NCBI RefSeq assembly: GCF_032922745.1
Contig: NZ_CP136693.1
Span: forward strand, 1,426,001 to 1,490,000
Length of the DNA stretch: 64,000 bases
Source: Marinobacter salarius
Lineage (GTDB): Bacteria > Pseudomonadota > Gammaproteobacteria > Pseudomonadales > Oleiphilaceae
Reading direction: 5' to 3'
Position 1 is the first letter of the stretch. The number at the start of each line of letters is the position of its first letter. The notes below the pieces were generated by a model. That model was given only the letters and a program-made list of their open reading frames with translations. It was not told the DNA's origin and made no database searches. A program made the translations under genes and the position numbers. This document shows positions 44,814-53,762 of the stretch, piece after piece.

Positions 44814-45797
44814 ATGACCCTTGCAGAACTTGCCCGCCTGGCGGGGGTGTCCCGCACCACAGCCAGCTACGTTATCAATGGTCAGGGGCCGGCTCGCCGG
44901 ATCAAGCCGGTGACTATCGACAAGGTGATGGCGGTCGCGCGGGACAACCACTTCCAGATCGACCCGCAAGCCGCATCGCTGCGTGGCGGGGCGAGCCGCA
45001 CTCTGGGGTTTATCCTGCCGGACCTGGAAAACGCCAGTTACGCCCGTCTGGCCAAACTGCTGGAGCAGGGTGCCCGCGCCCGGGGCTATCAGCTTCTGAT
45101 TGCCGGATCCGGGGATGACCCGGATACCGAGCGCGAGCTGGCACGTTCTCTCAAGGCAAGGCGATGCGATGCCCTGATCGTTGCGAGTGCCCTGCCACCG
45201 AATGACCCCTTCTACCAACAGTTGCAGCGGGAAGACCTGCCGGTGATCGCGGTGGACCGGTCGCAATCACCGGGTGTAGTCAGTTGCGTGGTGAGCGACA
45301 ATCGTAAGGGCGCAGCCACTCTGGCCCGTTCGGTGCTGGAACCTGGCGCCGGGTCGGTGGTCTGGCTTGATGCGGTGCCGGCGCTGGCGATGACACGGGA
45401 GCGCCGCGAGGGCTTTGAGGATGTGGCTCGGAGTCGCAGTGGACAATGGGCGGTCTACAGTGGCGAACACTATGACCGAGCCTCTGGCGCCCGCCTGATG
45501 CAGCGGGTACTGGCGGATCAGGGGCTTCCGGATGCGTTGATTACCGCCTCGTACACCCTCTTGCAAGGGGTGCTCGACGTGCTGCTGGAGCAGCCGGGAG
45601 GCTTGCCGCAGTCTCTCAGAATGGCTACCTTCGGAGATGATCGGCTGCTGGATTTCCTGCCGGTCAAGGTTCACTCGTTACCCCAAAAACACGAAGCCAT
45701 TGCCGAGGCAACGCTGGACCGGGCGCTGGCTGCCATCGCAGGTCACGGCGAGCCGGAAACCGTTATTATCAACCGCTCGCTGAAACGGCGGTGTTGA
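44814..45797 (+). CDS. LacI-family fructose regulator (Cra/FruR)
   Basis: A 327-residue repressor/activator: the helix-turn-helix MTLAELARLAGVSRTTASYVINGQG with the hinge at RIKPVTIDKV, and a periplasmic-binding-like effector domain (TLGFILPDLENASYARLAKLLEQGARARGYQLLIAG). The first-residue pattern and position divergent from fruBKA identify the Cra/FruR type. It probably controls the fructose operon and itself through the operator at 44727-44742. Confidence 0.92.
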   Translation: MTLAELARLAGVSRTTASYVINGQGPARRIKPVTIDKVMAVARDNHFQIDPQAASLRGGASRTLGFILPDLENASYARLAKLLEQGARARGYQLLIAGSGDDPDTERELARSLKARRCDALIVASALPPNDPFYQQLQREDLPVIAVDRSQSPGVVSCVVSDNRKGAATLARSVLEPGAGSVVWLDAVPALAMTRERREGFEDVARSRSGQWAVYSGEHYDRASGARLMQRVLADQGLPDALITASYTLLQGVLDVLLEQPGGLPQSLRMATFGDDRLLDFLPVKVHSLPQKHEAIAEATLDRALAAIAGHGEPETVIINRSLKRRC

Positions 45798-45855
45798 GTC
45801 AATGGCCGGGGGCGGTGTTGCCGGTGCGCTTCATGCGGCCGCAGGGGCTTAGTCC

Positions 45856-46865
45856 TTAGTCACAGGTTGTTTCGGGTACCTTGCGGAACTTTTTCAGCAT
45901 CGCCTCGCGCCCTCGTGCTTCGTCCCGGTACTCCTCGGGCAGGGGCAGCAGGAAATACAGGTAATCGCCCTTGTTGCGGTTTTCAATGACCGACAGTTCG
46001 CTTTTATCGGACGACGTTCCGGTAAAAACCGGGCTGATAACCGCTACGGTCAGGTCGGGCTGTCGCTGCAACAGGGCGGCTACCGTGCCCAGGCGATCCT
46101 CGCTGTGAAAGGTGCCTGTCAGGTGAACGACCTGGTGGCCGGGATGACGTTCCAGCGCGGCCAGTATCCGGCTTGCCATGGTGTTGTCCCGCAGCAACTG
46201 GGCGTGATAAGTGTTCTGCAGTCGCTCATTGTCGGCGGTGCCATGCCGGCCGCCCATGGTGCCAAAGAATTTTTCCCGGTAGGCCGCGCTGCCTGCGAAG
46301 GGCGCGTCTGGGATGTGGCGCTTCCGAGCTGCGTTCAGGTCCGCCAGATACTCGGCCCCTCGCGCCCCACGCAGCGAGCGATATCACCCGGTGCGTTTGC
46401 GGCGATGACCGGCAGGCCCTGGCGACGGGCAAATTCCACCAGCGGTCTGTAGGCGTATTTGTAGATAGGCCAGGCGCCGGCATCCTCGATCAGTTCCATT
46501 TCGCCAATGTCGCCGGCCAGGTAGCGGTCCAGCACTAGCTGCCGGTCCACCTCGAACTGTTCCATGGATAACACCTGTTCAGGGCGATGCTGGTACAGAT
46601 GAGCCTGCAGGCGGGATTGGAGCAGGTGAGCGCCCTGGTGGCCGTGATATTCGCCAATCATGACCACATCCTGTTCCGCAAGCCGCTCGGCCAGTTGCGG
46701 TATGGAAACCGCCGTGCCGGATACGGCCGTGCCGGATACGGCCTCGACCACGGGGGCATGATAGTGGGTTTGTGGTGGCGCCGGTTCCGGTGTTGGTGCC
46801 AGCAGGGAGCAGCCCGTCATCAGCGGGATGACAGCAAGTGACAATGTGATCGGCGCATGGGACAT
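45856..46865 (-). pseudogene. chaN: ChaN-family haem-binding lipoprotein, frameshifted
   Basis: The 5' part (from 46865) encodes a lipoprotein signal (LMTGCSLL) and the ChaN-like haem-binding domain with VVMIGEYHGHQGAHLL and LSMEQFEVDRQ. It ends early in CVGREGPSIWRT. The 3' part continues in another frame (YLADLNAARKRHIPD ... KKFRKVPETTCD). The break is at about 46351-46357, where one base is missing from a G/C run (GGGCCGAG for expected GGGCCGGAG). A 15-bp tandem duplication (encoding SGTAV twice) lies at 46709-46738. It may be a true loss or a sequencing error. Confidence 0.82.
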
Positions 46866-47054
46866 GAAAAATCGGCCAGTCTTGCAGCCGCTCAGGGCCG
46901 CGTTGGAGAACTTGATAGACATCTATACGATGCTGCGGATTGCGTAGCCAGTCAATTGTTCATGAACGAGCGTGCTATAAGGCACCGCTCCGGTTTTATT
47001 CCATACGTTCTGCGCTATGCTACCGGCATTCCCCATCTGGCCAGAAGGACGATC

Positions 47055-49001
47055 ATGATCCCCTTTCGTTTTGTTGACCGCGTGAAGTTCATTGTTGAGC
47101 GCCAACTCGTAAAAGGTGCGGGCTTTCAGTTGTTGGTGGTAGGTGTCTTTATCGGCATTATTTCGCTTGTCGGCGGCTTGCTGGTGATCCCGCTCGGAAC
47201 GCCGTTTGAAGATGTCGGCGACGCCATCTGGTGGGCATTTCTTCGGCTGACGGACCCGGGCTATCTGGGGGACGATGTGGGTAACTGGCAGCGGTTTGTG
47301 TCCACCATTCTCACTGTCAGTGGTTATGTGGTTTTCATGGGCACGCTGGTGGCGATCCTGACGCGCTGGTTGATCGCCAAAATGACCGACCTGGAGCGGG
47401 GGCTAACCCCGGTTACGCTGAGAAATCACATCGTAGTTCTGGGCTGGACCAGCCAGACCTTACCGCTGCTGGGCGAGTTGCTGGGGTCATCAGGGCGCAT
47501 GCGCCGTTTCCTGGAAAAACGTGAAACCAACCGCTTGCGTCTGGTGGTGCTTTCCGAGCATGCCTCGGCGGCCCAGGTGCATGAGTTACGTGACGAGCCC
47601 GGGATCGGGCGCAAGTCTCGTCAGATCATCCTGCGCGCCGGCGCTGCCATCCAGCCGGATGCCCTGCAGCGGGTTGCCTGCCTGGATGCTGCGGCAGTGA
47701 TTGTGCCTAGCGCCTCCCATCAAGCAGGCAGCCTGGTGACATCGGACGTGGAGACGGTGAAGGCGCTGCTGTCCATTGCCGCCCAGGCACGGCATCTGGG
47801 GGCGTCGCTGCCCTTTGTCATTGCCGAGATACAGGATGTGCGCAAGCTCGCGGTGATCGAGCGCGCCTATCCCGGAGAGGTGGAAGTGGTGGCCGGCGAC
47901 GCCACCATAAGCCGGCTGATGGTGCAGAACATCCTCCATCCGGGGTTGTCGGAAATTTACAACGAACTGCTGACCGCCGGTGAGGGTTGCGAAATCTACA
48001 TCCGGGGTGGCGACGCCCTGGCGGGATTGTCCCTTGGCGAATTGGCTTCTCTGCGGCCCCAGGCAATTGTGCTGGGTATTCTGAAGCGCTCGGGCAAGGC
48101 CTGGATGGTGAGGATGCCGGCCTCGTCAGACACGGTGATTGAGGCTGGGGACCGGGTTGTCATGATGGCCAGGGACTACACCGAAACCGAGTCCGATTCG
48201 AGGGTGCCACCGCTGCCTGTTATCGCTCGAGGTGAACCCGCAAGCCGGGCCGTCTCGTTTTCAGGCGGGGTTCACCGAATTCTTGTGTTGGGGTGGAACC
48301 GCCGGGTGCCAAGCCTGATCGATGAGTTTTCCAGCTACAGCCAACGGCGGTTCGAGGTAGATCTCGTTTCAGTGGTGCCGGCCAAGGAGCGGGAACAGGA
48401 AATTGACCGCTACCTGGGGGGGCAGCGGGAGGTGACCTGCCGCCACATCGAAGCGGATTACATGGTGGAAGGCGAGTTGAGGCGCGTTGGGCCGCTTAAC
48501 TATGAGTCCATCATGCTGTTGAGCAGTGATCGCCTGGCGTCCGGCGAGGAAGCCGACGCCCGTGCCATGGTGGGTTACCTGCAACTGGAAGACCTGTTGA
48601 GTGAAGGCGGTAAACGCCCGCAACTGATCATGGAACTGAGCGACCCGGACAATCGAAACCTGTTGATGGGCCACCAGAGCGAAATGCTGATCAGCCCGAT
48701 GATCATCAGTCACGTGCTCGCCCAGGTCGCTCTGAGGCGGGAGCTGAGGGTGGTGCTGGATGAGCTGTTTACGGTGGGCGGTGCTGAGGTGCAGTTCCGG
48801 GATCCCCGGGACTATCCATTGCCTGCCAGCGCGGATTTTCAGGTACTGGAGAAAACGGTCGCTGCGGAGGGAGAAGTGGCGCTGGGCGTCTGGCGCGCAC
48901 AGCCCGACGCGCTGGGGCGACATCTGGCTCTGAGCCCGCCACGGGACGAGTACCTTGACCTGAATAGCGCTGATCGGCTCGTTGTCCTTTGCAATGCCTG
49001 A
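47055..49001 (+). CDS. CASTOR/POLLUX-type ion channel with RCK-like domains
   Basis: A 648-residue membrane protein of the DMI1/CASTOR/POLLUX channel family. Helices lie at about 23-47 and 84-108 with a pore-loop-like stretch between (AIWWAFLRLTDPGYLGDD), then two NAD-binding/RCK-like modules (NHIVVLGWTSQTLPLL and RILVLGWNRRVPSLIDEF) and a C-terminal TrkA-C-like part. Plant relatives are calcium or potassium channels in nuclear envelopes; bacterial functions are unclear. I start at 47055, behind AAGGA, because the membrane domain begins there. An upstream frame to 46857 lacks support. Confidence 0.85.
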   Translation: MIPFRFVDRVKFIVERQLVKGAGFQLLVVGVFIGIISLVGGLLVIPLGTPFEDVGDAIWWAFLRLTDPGYLGDDVGNWQRFVSTILTVSGYVVFMGTLVAILTRWLIAKMTDLERGLTPVTLRNHIVVLGWTSQTLPLLGELLGSSGRMRRFLEKRETNRLRLVVLSEHASAAQVHELRDEPGIGRKSRQIILRAGAAIQPDALQRVACLDAAAVIVPSASHQAGSLVTSDVETVKALLSIAAQARHLGASLPFVIAEIQDVRKLAVIERAYPGEVEVVAGDATISRLMVQNILHPGLSEIYNELLTAGEGCEIYIRGGDALAGLSLGELASLRPQAIVLGILKRSGKAWMVRMPASSDTVIEAGDRVVMMARDYTETESDSRVPPLPVIARGEPASRAVSFSGGVHRILVLGWNRRVPSLIDEFSSYSQRRFEVDLVSVVPAKEREQEIDRYLGGQREVTCRHIEADYMVEGELRRVGPLNYESIMLLSSDRLASGEEADARAMVGYLQLEDLLSEGGKRPQLIMELSDPDNRNLLMGHQSEMLISPMIISHVLAQVALRRELRVVLDELFTVGGAEVQFRDPRDYPLPASADFQVLEKTVAAEGEVALGVWRAQPDALGRHLALSPPRDEYLDLNSADRLVVLCNA

Positions 49002-49193
49002 GAGAGAGGCTTCTACATTCATGTAAAAAATGCTGAATATAGATAATATAAATTTCAATTATAAAATCAAAGCCACTAAAGTAATCGTCAATGTCAGCGG
49101 CCTGGTTATTTTTTGAACGGACGCTGGCTCGCTGAAGTCGCTTTTATGCTTCATAAAAGAGCACCTCAAACCTTAGAAGACAGGACTGAGACC

Positions 49194-50783
49194 ATGCCAT
49201 ACGCAAAAGACGTTGACGCCATCGCTTCCCTGCTGAAGCAAAACCCGACCTGGAACGCCATCAAGCCCGAGCACGCGGCCCGCATGCGCGCCCAGAACAA
49301 ATTCAAGACTGGTCTGGACATCGCCAAGTTCACCGCGAAAATCATGCGAGAAGACATGGCGAACTACGACAAGGACACGGCTCAGTACACCCAGTCCCTG
49401 GGTTGCTGGCATGGCTTCATCGGTCAGCAGAAGCTGCTGTCCATCAAGAAGCACTTCGGTACCACCAAGCGTCGTTACCTGTACCTGTCTGGCTGGATGG
49501 TTGCCGCCCTGCGCTCCGAGTTTGGCCCCCTGCCTGACCAGTCCATGCACGAGAAGACCGCTGTATCTGGTCTGATCGAAGAACTTTACACCTTCCTGCG
49601 TCAGGCGGATGCCTGGGAACTGAACCACCTGTTCCGCGCCCTGGAAGAAGCTCAGAACGCTGGCGACAACGCCAAGGCTGACGAGCTGATCAAGCAGATC
49701 GACAACCACGAAACTCATGTCGTGCCCATCATTGCCGACATCGACGCTGGTTTCGGTAACGCCGAAGCAACGTACCTGCTGGCCAAGCAGATGATCGAAG
49801 CAGGCGCTTGCTGTATCCAGATCGAGAACCAGGTATCCGACGAGAAGCAGTGTGGCCACCAGGACGGCAAAGTGACCGTTCCTCACGCCGACTTCCTGTC
49901 CAAGATCAACGCTGTACGTCTGGCTTTCCTTGAGCTGGGTGTGGACGATGGTGTGATCGTTGCCCGTACTGACTCACTGGGCGCTGGCCTGACCCAGAAG
50001 ATCGCTGTTACTGAAGAGCCGGGCGACCTGGGCGACCAGTACAACAGCTTCATCGACGGTGAAGTGATCGAGAAGGCTGAAGACATCAACAACGGTGACG
50101 TTGTGATTAAGCAGAAAGGTCAGCTGGTTCGTCCCAAGCGTCTGGCGTCTGGCCTGTTCCAGTTCAAGCCTGGCACTGGCGAAGACCGTGTGGTTCTGGA
50201 CTGTATTACCAGCTTGCAGAACGGTGCTGACCTGTTGTGGATCGAAACCGAGAAGCCCCACGTTGGCCAGATTGCTGCCATGGTTAACCGCATCAAGGAA
50301 GTGGTTCCCGATGCCAAGCTGGTTTACAACAACAGCCCGTCCTTCAACTGGACCCTGAACTTCCGTCAGCAGGTATTCGATGCATGGAAGGAAGAAGGCA
50401 AGGACGTATCCGCTTACGAGCGCGCCGACCTGATGAATGCCAAGTACGACGAAACCGATCTTGGCAAGCTGGCCGACGAGTGGACTGCCAACTTCCAGCG
50501 TGACGGGTCACGTGAAGCCGGTATCTTCCACCATCTGATCACTCTGCCGACTTATCACACGGCTGCTCTGTCTACCGACAACCTGGCCAAGGGCTACTTC
50601 GGTGACGAAGGCATGCTGGCTTACGTTGCAGGCGTTCAGCGTAAGGAAATCCGTCAGGGTATCGCGACTGTAAGGCACCAGGACATGGCCGGTTCAAACA
50701 TCGGTGATGATCACAAGGAGTTCTTCGCGGGCGACGCAGCCCTGAAGGCTGGTGGTAAAGACAACACTATGAACCAGTTCTAA
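49194..50783 (+). CDS. aceA: Isocitrate lyase
   Basis: A 529-residue glyoxylate-shunt enzyme that splits isocitrate into glyoxylate and succinate, needed for growth on acetate, fatty acids or alkanes. The catalytic loop is KQCGH (DEKQCGHQDGKV), with metal-binding residues in IADIDAGFGNAEATYLL and the signature NNSPSFNW. Length matches the larger isocitrate lyase subtype (about 530). Codon use is strongly biased, fitting high expression. A strong terminator follows. The start at 49194 fits family N-termini. Confidence 0.96.
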   Translation: MPYAKDVDAIASLLKQNPTWNAIKPEHAARMRAQNKFKTGLDIAKFTAKIMREDMANYDKDTAQYTQSLGCWHGFIGQQKLLSIKKHFGTTKRRYLYLSGWMVAALRSEFGPLPDQSMHEKTAVSGLIEELYTFLRQADAWELNHLFRALEEAQNAGDNAKADELIKQIDNHETHVVPIIADIDAGFGNAEATYLLAKQMIEAGACCIQIENQVSDEKQCGHQDGKVTVPHADFLSKINAVRLAFLELGVDDGVIVARTDSLGAGLTQKIAVTEEPGDLGDQYNSFIDGEVIEKAEDINNGDVVIKQKGQLVRPKRLASGLFQFKPGTGEDRVVLDCITSLQNGADLLWIETEKPHVGQIAAMVNRIKEVVPDAKLVYNNSPSFNWTLNFRQQVFDAWKEEGKDVSAYERADLMNAKYDETDLGKLADEWTANFQRDGSREAGIFHHLITLPTYHTAALSTDNLAKGYFGDEGMLAYVAGVQRKEIRQGIATVRHQDMAGSNIGDDHKEFFAGDAALKAGGKDNTMNQF

Positions 50784-50835
50784 ACAACGGTTCGGTTGTC
50801 ACTGAAGCGGGCTGAGATGCTCGTTTCAGACCACG

Positions 50836-50867
50836 AAACCCCGCCTTGCGCGGGGTTTTGTTTTTTT
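50836..50867 (+). terminator. Intrinsic terminator of isocitrate lyase gene
   Basis: AAACCCCGC and GCGGGGTTT arms around a five-base loop, then TG and seven T. Confidence 0.93.
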
Positions 50868-51157
50868 ACAGTAACGTTTTCTTCTAGGCTTCTGAAATTA
50901 AAACATAAACTGTCTGTTTTATCTTTTTCCCCCACCGGCTCTGTTTCATTACTGGAACAGTTTATCTCGATCAGTCGTGTTGAGTGTTTGTTCCTTGTCG
51001 CATTAAAAATATTAAAAACAGTAAGTTGAGATTGTCTTTTGGATACTGGCACGGGAATCGCTGTGTTCGTCTGGCGGGGCCGAGCCTTGGCTTACCGAAG
51101 GCTAGCGGTTTGGGTCAGCCCCCTCTGAAAGCCAATAATCGAAAAGGAATTGACATC
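50868..51157 (+). promoter_or_regulatory. Upstream region of the repeat-protein operon
   Basis: 290 nt, AT-rich in the first 150, with no gene. It must hold the promoter for the 51158-53744 operon. I see no sigma-54 -24/-12 element (GG-N10-GC) clear enough to call, which agrees with the regulator at 54836-56227 having lost its sigma-54 contact motif. A GAAAAGGA ribosome site ends it. Confidence 0.4.
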
Positions 51158-52135
51158 ATGGATACCAAAAAAAGTTTGCTGGCAGCTGCCATCGCAATGA
51201 GTCTGGGTGTTTCCGGTTTCGCATACGCGGATTTGGGAGGAGACGGGGATCCGAATACCAATGCGGATGATACCTCCACGGCTAACAATGACCATTCCGG
51301 CAATACCGATTCCGGTAACGACAACTCCACCAATACCGACAATACGAACAATTCGGACAACTCGGACAACAGCACCGATGTGGCCGATTCGTTCAAAATT
51401 GCCGATAGTGGAAATGACAGTTCGGACAACTCGGACAACTCGGATAATTCCGATAGTTCTGACAACAGCACCGATGTCGCTGATTCGTTTAAAATTGCCG
51501 ACAGCGGTAATGACAATTCCGACAATTCGGATAATTCAGACAACTCAGACAATTCAGACAACAGCACTGACGTTGCCGATTCGTTCAAAATTGCCGACAG
51601 CGGAAACGATATGTCGGACAACTCGGACAATTCCGACAACTCTGATAATTCGGACAACTCTGATAACTCGGACAACAGCACCAGTGTGAACGATTCCTTC
51701 AAAATCGCTGACAGTGGCAATGATATGTCCGACAACTCCGATAACTCCGATAACTCCGATAACTCCGATAATTCGGACAATTCGGACAACTCTGATAACT
51801 CGGATAACTCCACCAACATTGCGGACAGTGGAAACACCACCGTGTCTGACAGTGGCAATAACAGCTCCGATAATTCAGTGGCCCTTGATCTGGACGTGTT
51901 CCTCAACAACGCAGATCTGGACGGTAGTGTATCGGGCACAGCAACCACCTATGGTGATGCCAATGGCAGAGCCTCACACACCGAGGTTCACAACAGCAAC
52001 GAAATCTCTGGTGGTTCAGCGAACTACACCGGTGTCGGCGCATTTGCCCAGAACGCAGGTAATGGCAGCGTTACACAGGCCAATGTCAGTGTAATGTCCA
52101 ACCTGTCCACCGGCGGCGGTGGCGGTACCCAGTGA
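51158..52135 (+). CDS. Secreted Asp-Asn-Ser repeat protein, amyloid or matrix candidate
   Basis: A 325-residue protein with a signal peptide (MDTKKSLLAAAIAMSLGVSG, cleavage near AYA-D). The mature part is dominated by DNS tripeptide runs. Four modules contain DSFKIADSGND separated by DNS blocks of growing length, then a non-repeat C-terminus (VALDLDVFLNNADLDGS ... GGGGGTQ). It is very acidic and free of cysteine. Position before a C39 peptidase and small VIQN-type proteins suggests a fibre subunit comparable in role, not in sequence, to FapC. Alternatively it is a calcium-binding surface protein. A long antisense frame here is a repeat artefact. Confidence 0.7.
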   Translation: MDTKKSLLAAAIAMSLGVSGFAYADLGGDGDPNTNADDTSTANNDHSGNTDSGNDNSTNTDNTNNSDNSDNSTDVADSFKIADSGNDSSDNSDNSDNSDSSDNSTDVADSFKIADSGNDNSDNSDNSDNSDNSDNSTDVADSFKIADSGNDMSDNSDNSDNSDNSDNSDNSDNSTSVNDSFKIADSGNDMSDNSDNSDNSDNSDNSDNSDNSDNSDNSTNIADSGNTTVSDSGNNSSDNSVALDLDVFLNNADLDGSVSGTATTYGDANGRASHTEVHNSNEISGGSANYTGVGAFAQNAGNGSVTQANVSVMSNLSTGGGGGTQ

Positions 52136-52194
52136 GGAATTCAGGCCGCATCTGTCGGTAGTCGATGCGGCTTGGTTATTCCGGGAGAAATGCC

Positions 52195-52545
52195 ATGGGT
52201 CAAGTCATCAAATGGAAACTGAGGGCTGTCTTGCTGGCATTATTGATCGGCGCAACGGGATTTGTATCGGCTGAGGAGTGGATGGATGCCACACCATTGT
52301 CGGCGGATCAGCTGGCGGATTCGAGTGGTCGCCAGGGAATCCCGATGCAGTGGCAGATTAACGATAACCAGCAAAATGCGAATGTGTCCGATAACCTGCT
52401 GTCGGGTAATGTTGTTACAGGTGATAACAGTATTTCCGACAATGCGTTCGGCAACATGAGCGGGGTTGCCACGGTGATCCAGAATACCGGTAACCAGGTG
52501 GTCATTCAGGACAGTACCCAGATCAACATACTGATAAATCACTGA
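52195..52545 (+). CDS. Small secreted protein with LSxxQL leader-like motif and VIQN tail
   Basis: A 116-residue exported protein (signal peptide to FVSAEE). Directly after the signal comes PLSADQLADSSGRQG, which resembles a double-glycine leader (LSxxxL...GG). The rest is rich in Asn, Asp and Gln and ends VIQNTGNQVVIQDSTQINI. The same two elements recur in the protein at 53250-53744. It may be a minor fibre subunit or nucleator processed by the C39 peptidase encoded next. No family name is known to me. Confidence 0.65.
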   Translation: MGQVIKWKLRAVLLALLIGATGFVSAEEWMDATPLSADQLADSSGRQGIPMQWQINDNQQNANVSDNLLSGNVVTGDNSISDNAFGNMSGVATVIQNTGNQVVIQDSTQINILINH

Positions 52546-52557
52546 CGGAGGTGGGCC

Positions 52558-53250
52558 ATGGTCAGAAAGGTTCTTGTTGCGGTCTGCACGAGTGCCGGGC
52601 TGCTATGGTCCACTGCCTTCGCCGGCTCGGTCATGGTGCCGGGTATTGGTGGTGATGTACGGGTAGAAATAAACAGTTATGAGAACAGGCGCTTCGATAG
52701 TGTCATCCGCCAGCAATACGATTTCAGTTGCGGCTCCGCTGCTGTTGCGTCGTTATTGGCGTTTCATTACCAAGATCAGGTAACAGAGCACGATGTATTC
52801 GTTGAAATGCTCGCGTTGGCCGATGAGGAAAAAGTACGTAAGCATGGGTTTTCCATGCTTGATATGAAGCACTATCTTGAGGCTCGAGGATACCGGGCCG
52901 ATGGGTTTCGCATGGCGTTGAGCGGTCTCAGGGAGAAGGTGCGCTTGCCGATGATTGTGCTGCTGAACATCGAAGGCTTCCGGCATTTCGTCCTGATCAA
53001 GGGTATCAGCGAGGACGAGGTCCTGGTGGGGGACCCAGCGCGGGGGCTGAAGGTATACTCCTACGCACAGTTCAGCGATTACTGGAATGGCACCGCCTTT
53101 ATTATCCGCAGCCATCTTGAGCAAGGCCGAGACGCTTTTCTTGGCGAGGGACATTGGCCTCAGGTGGCCAGGGCGCCAGTACAGAAAGGCCTGGGCGATC
53201 CTTCACTTGGGCACATACTGCCTTACTGGCCCTCTACAAGGGAATGGTGA
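52558..53250 (+). CDS. Periplasmic C39-family peptidase (FapD-like)
   Basis: A 230-residue protein with signal peptide (LVAVCTSAGLLWSTAFAGS) and a stand-alone C39 domain: the catalytic Cys in RQQYDFSCGSAAVASLL, the His in GFRHFVLIKGI, and the Asp in LVGDPARG. Stand-alone C39 proteins with this start motif include FapD of the Pseudomonas functional amyloid system. It is not fused to an ABC transporter. Flanked on both sides by small proteins with leader-like motifs, it probably processes them. It overlaps the next start by one base (TGATG). Confidence 0.88.
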   Translation: MVRKVLVAVCTSAGLLWSTAFAGSVMVPGIGGDVRVEINSYENRRFDSVIRQQYDFSCGSAAVASLLAFHYQDQVTEHDVFVEMLALADEEKVRKHGFSMLDMKHYLEARGYRADGFRMALSGLREKVRLPMIVLLNIEGFRHFVLIKGISEDEVLVGDPARGLKVYSYAQFSDYWNGTAFIIRSHLEQGRDAFLGEGHWPQVARAPVQKGLGDPSLGHILPYWPSTREW

Positions 53251-53744
53251 TGATCATGATAGTCCGGATCCCAGCTCTCGCATTGGCTCTTTCATTTGCA
53301 ACCTTATCGCCGTCTGTCCAGGCAGAACTGACGCTCGGTGTTGAACCATTGAGTGATCCGCAGCTGGCTGATTACCGGGGAGGCTTCCTGATGGATAACC
53401 TGGAGATCAGTATTGGTCTGGAGCAGATCGTGGGTATTAACGGTGACACCCTCGTGATCAATCGTTTGACCATCCCCAATCTCAACCAGACTGTGAACGA
53501 CCGTCTGGTAGATCATCAAATGGAAACAGTTCTCGAGGTGATCAGTGCGGACCGGAGTGGCGGCGCACGGGTTCTCAGCAATATGGCCGGGCCCAATGGA
53601 TGGATGACAGTGATCCAGAACAACCTCGATAGCACTGTGATACAGAATATGCATCAACTGAACATTGAGCTGAACAATTTGGGTGTCGGTAATCAGTTCC
53701 CGGCAAGGTTCAGCGATCAGTTGGTACAGTTGCTGGGTCGTTGA
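53250..53744 (+). CDS. Small secreted protein with LSxxQL...GG motif and VIQN tail
   Basis: A 164-residue exported protein (signal peptide to SVQAEL). Right after the signal is PLSDPQLADYRGGF, a close match to a double-glycine leader. The C-terminal third has WMTVIQNNLDSTVIQNMHQLNI, homologous to the tail of 52195-52545. I place the start at 53250, overlapping the peptidase stop behind AAGGGA. It is a likely substrate of that peptidase and a paralogue of the first small protein. Confidence 0.7.
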   Translation: MIMIVRIPALALALSFATLSPSVQAELTLGVEPLSDPQLADYRGGFLMDNLEISIGLEQIVGINGDTLVINRLTIPNLNQTVNDRLVDHQMETVLEVISADRSGGARVLSNMAGPNGWMTVIQNNLDSTVIQNMHQLNIELNNLGVGNQFPARFSDQLVQLLGR

Positions 53745-53762
53745 TGGCTCTTCGGGTCCTGT

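Noticed and set aside
50868..51157. A c-di-GMP riboswitch or sigma-54 promoter before the repeat-protein gene
   Set aside because: I could not find the conserved riboswitch core or a convincing GG-N10-GC element by eye.
51115..51948. A 277-residue antisense frame of Ser-Glu-Leu repeats opposite the DNS-repeat gene
   Set aside because: It is the mirror of the 9-bp repeats, has no ribosome site, and the plus-strand frame has a signal peptide and a proper operon context.
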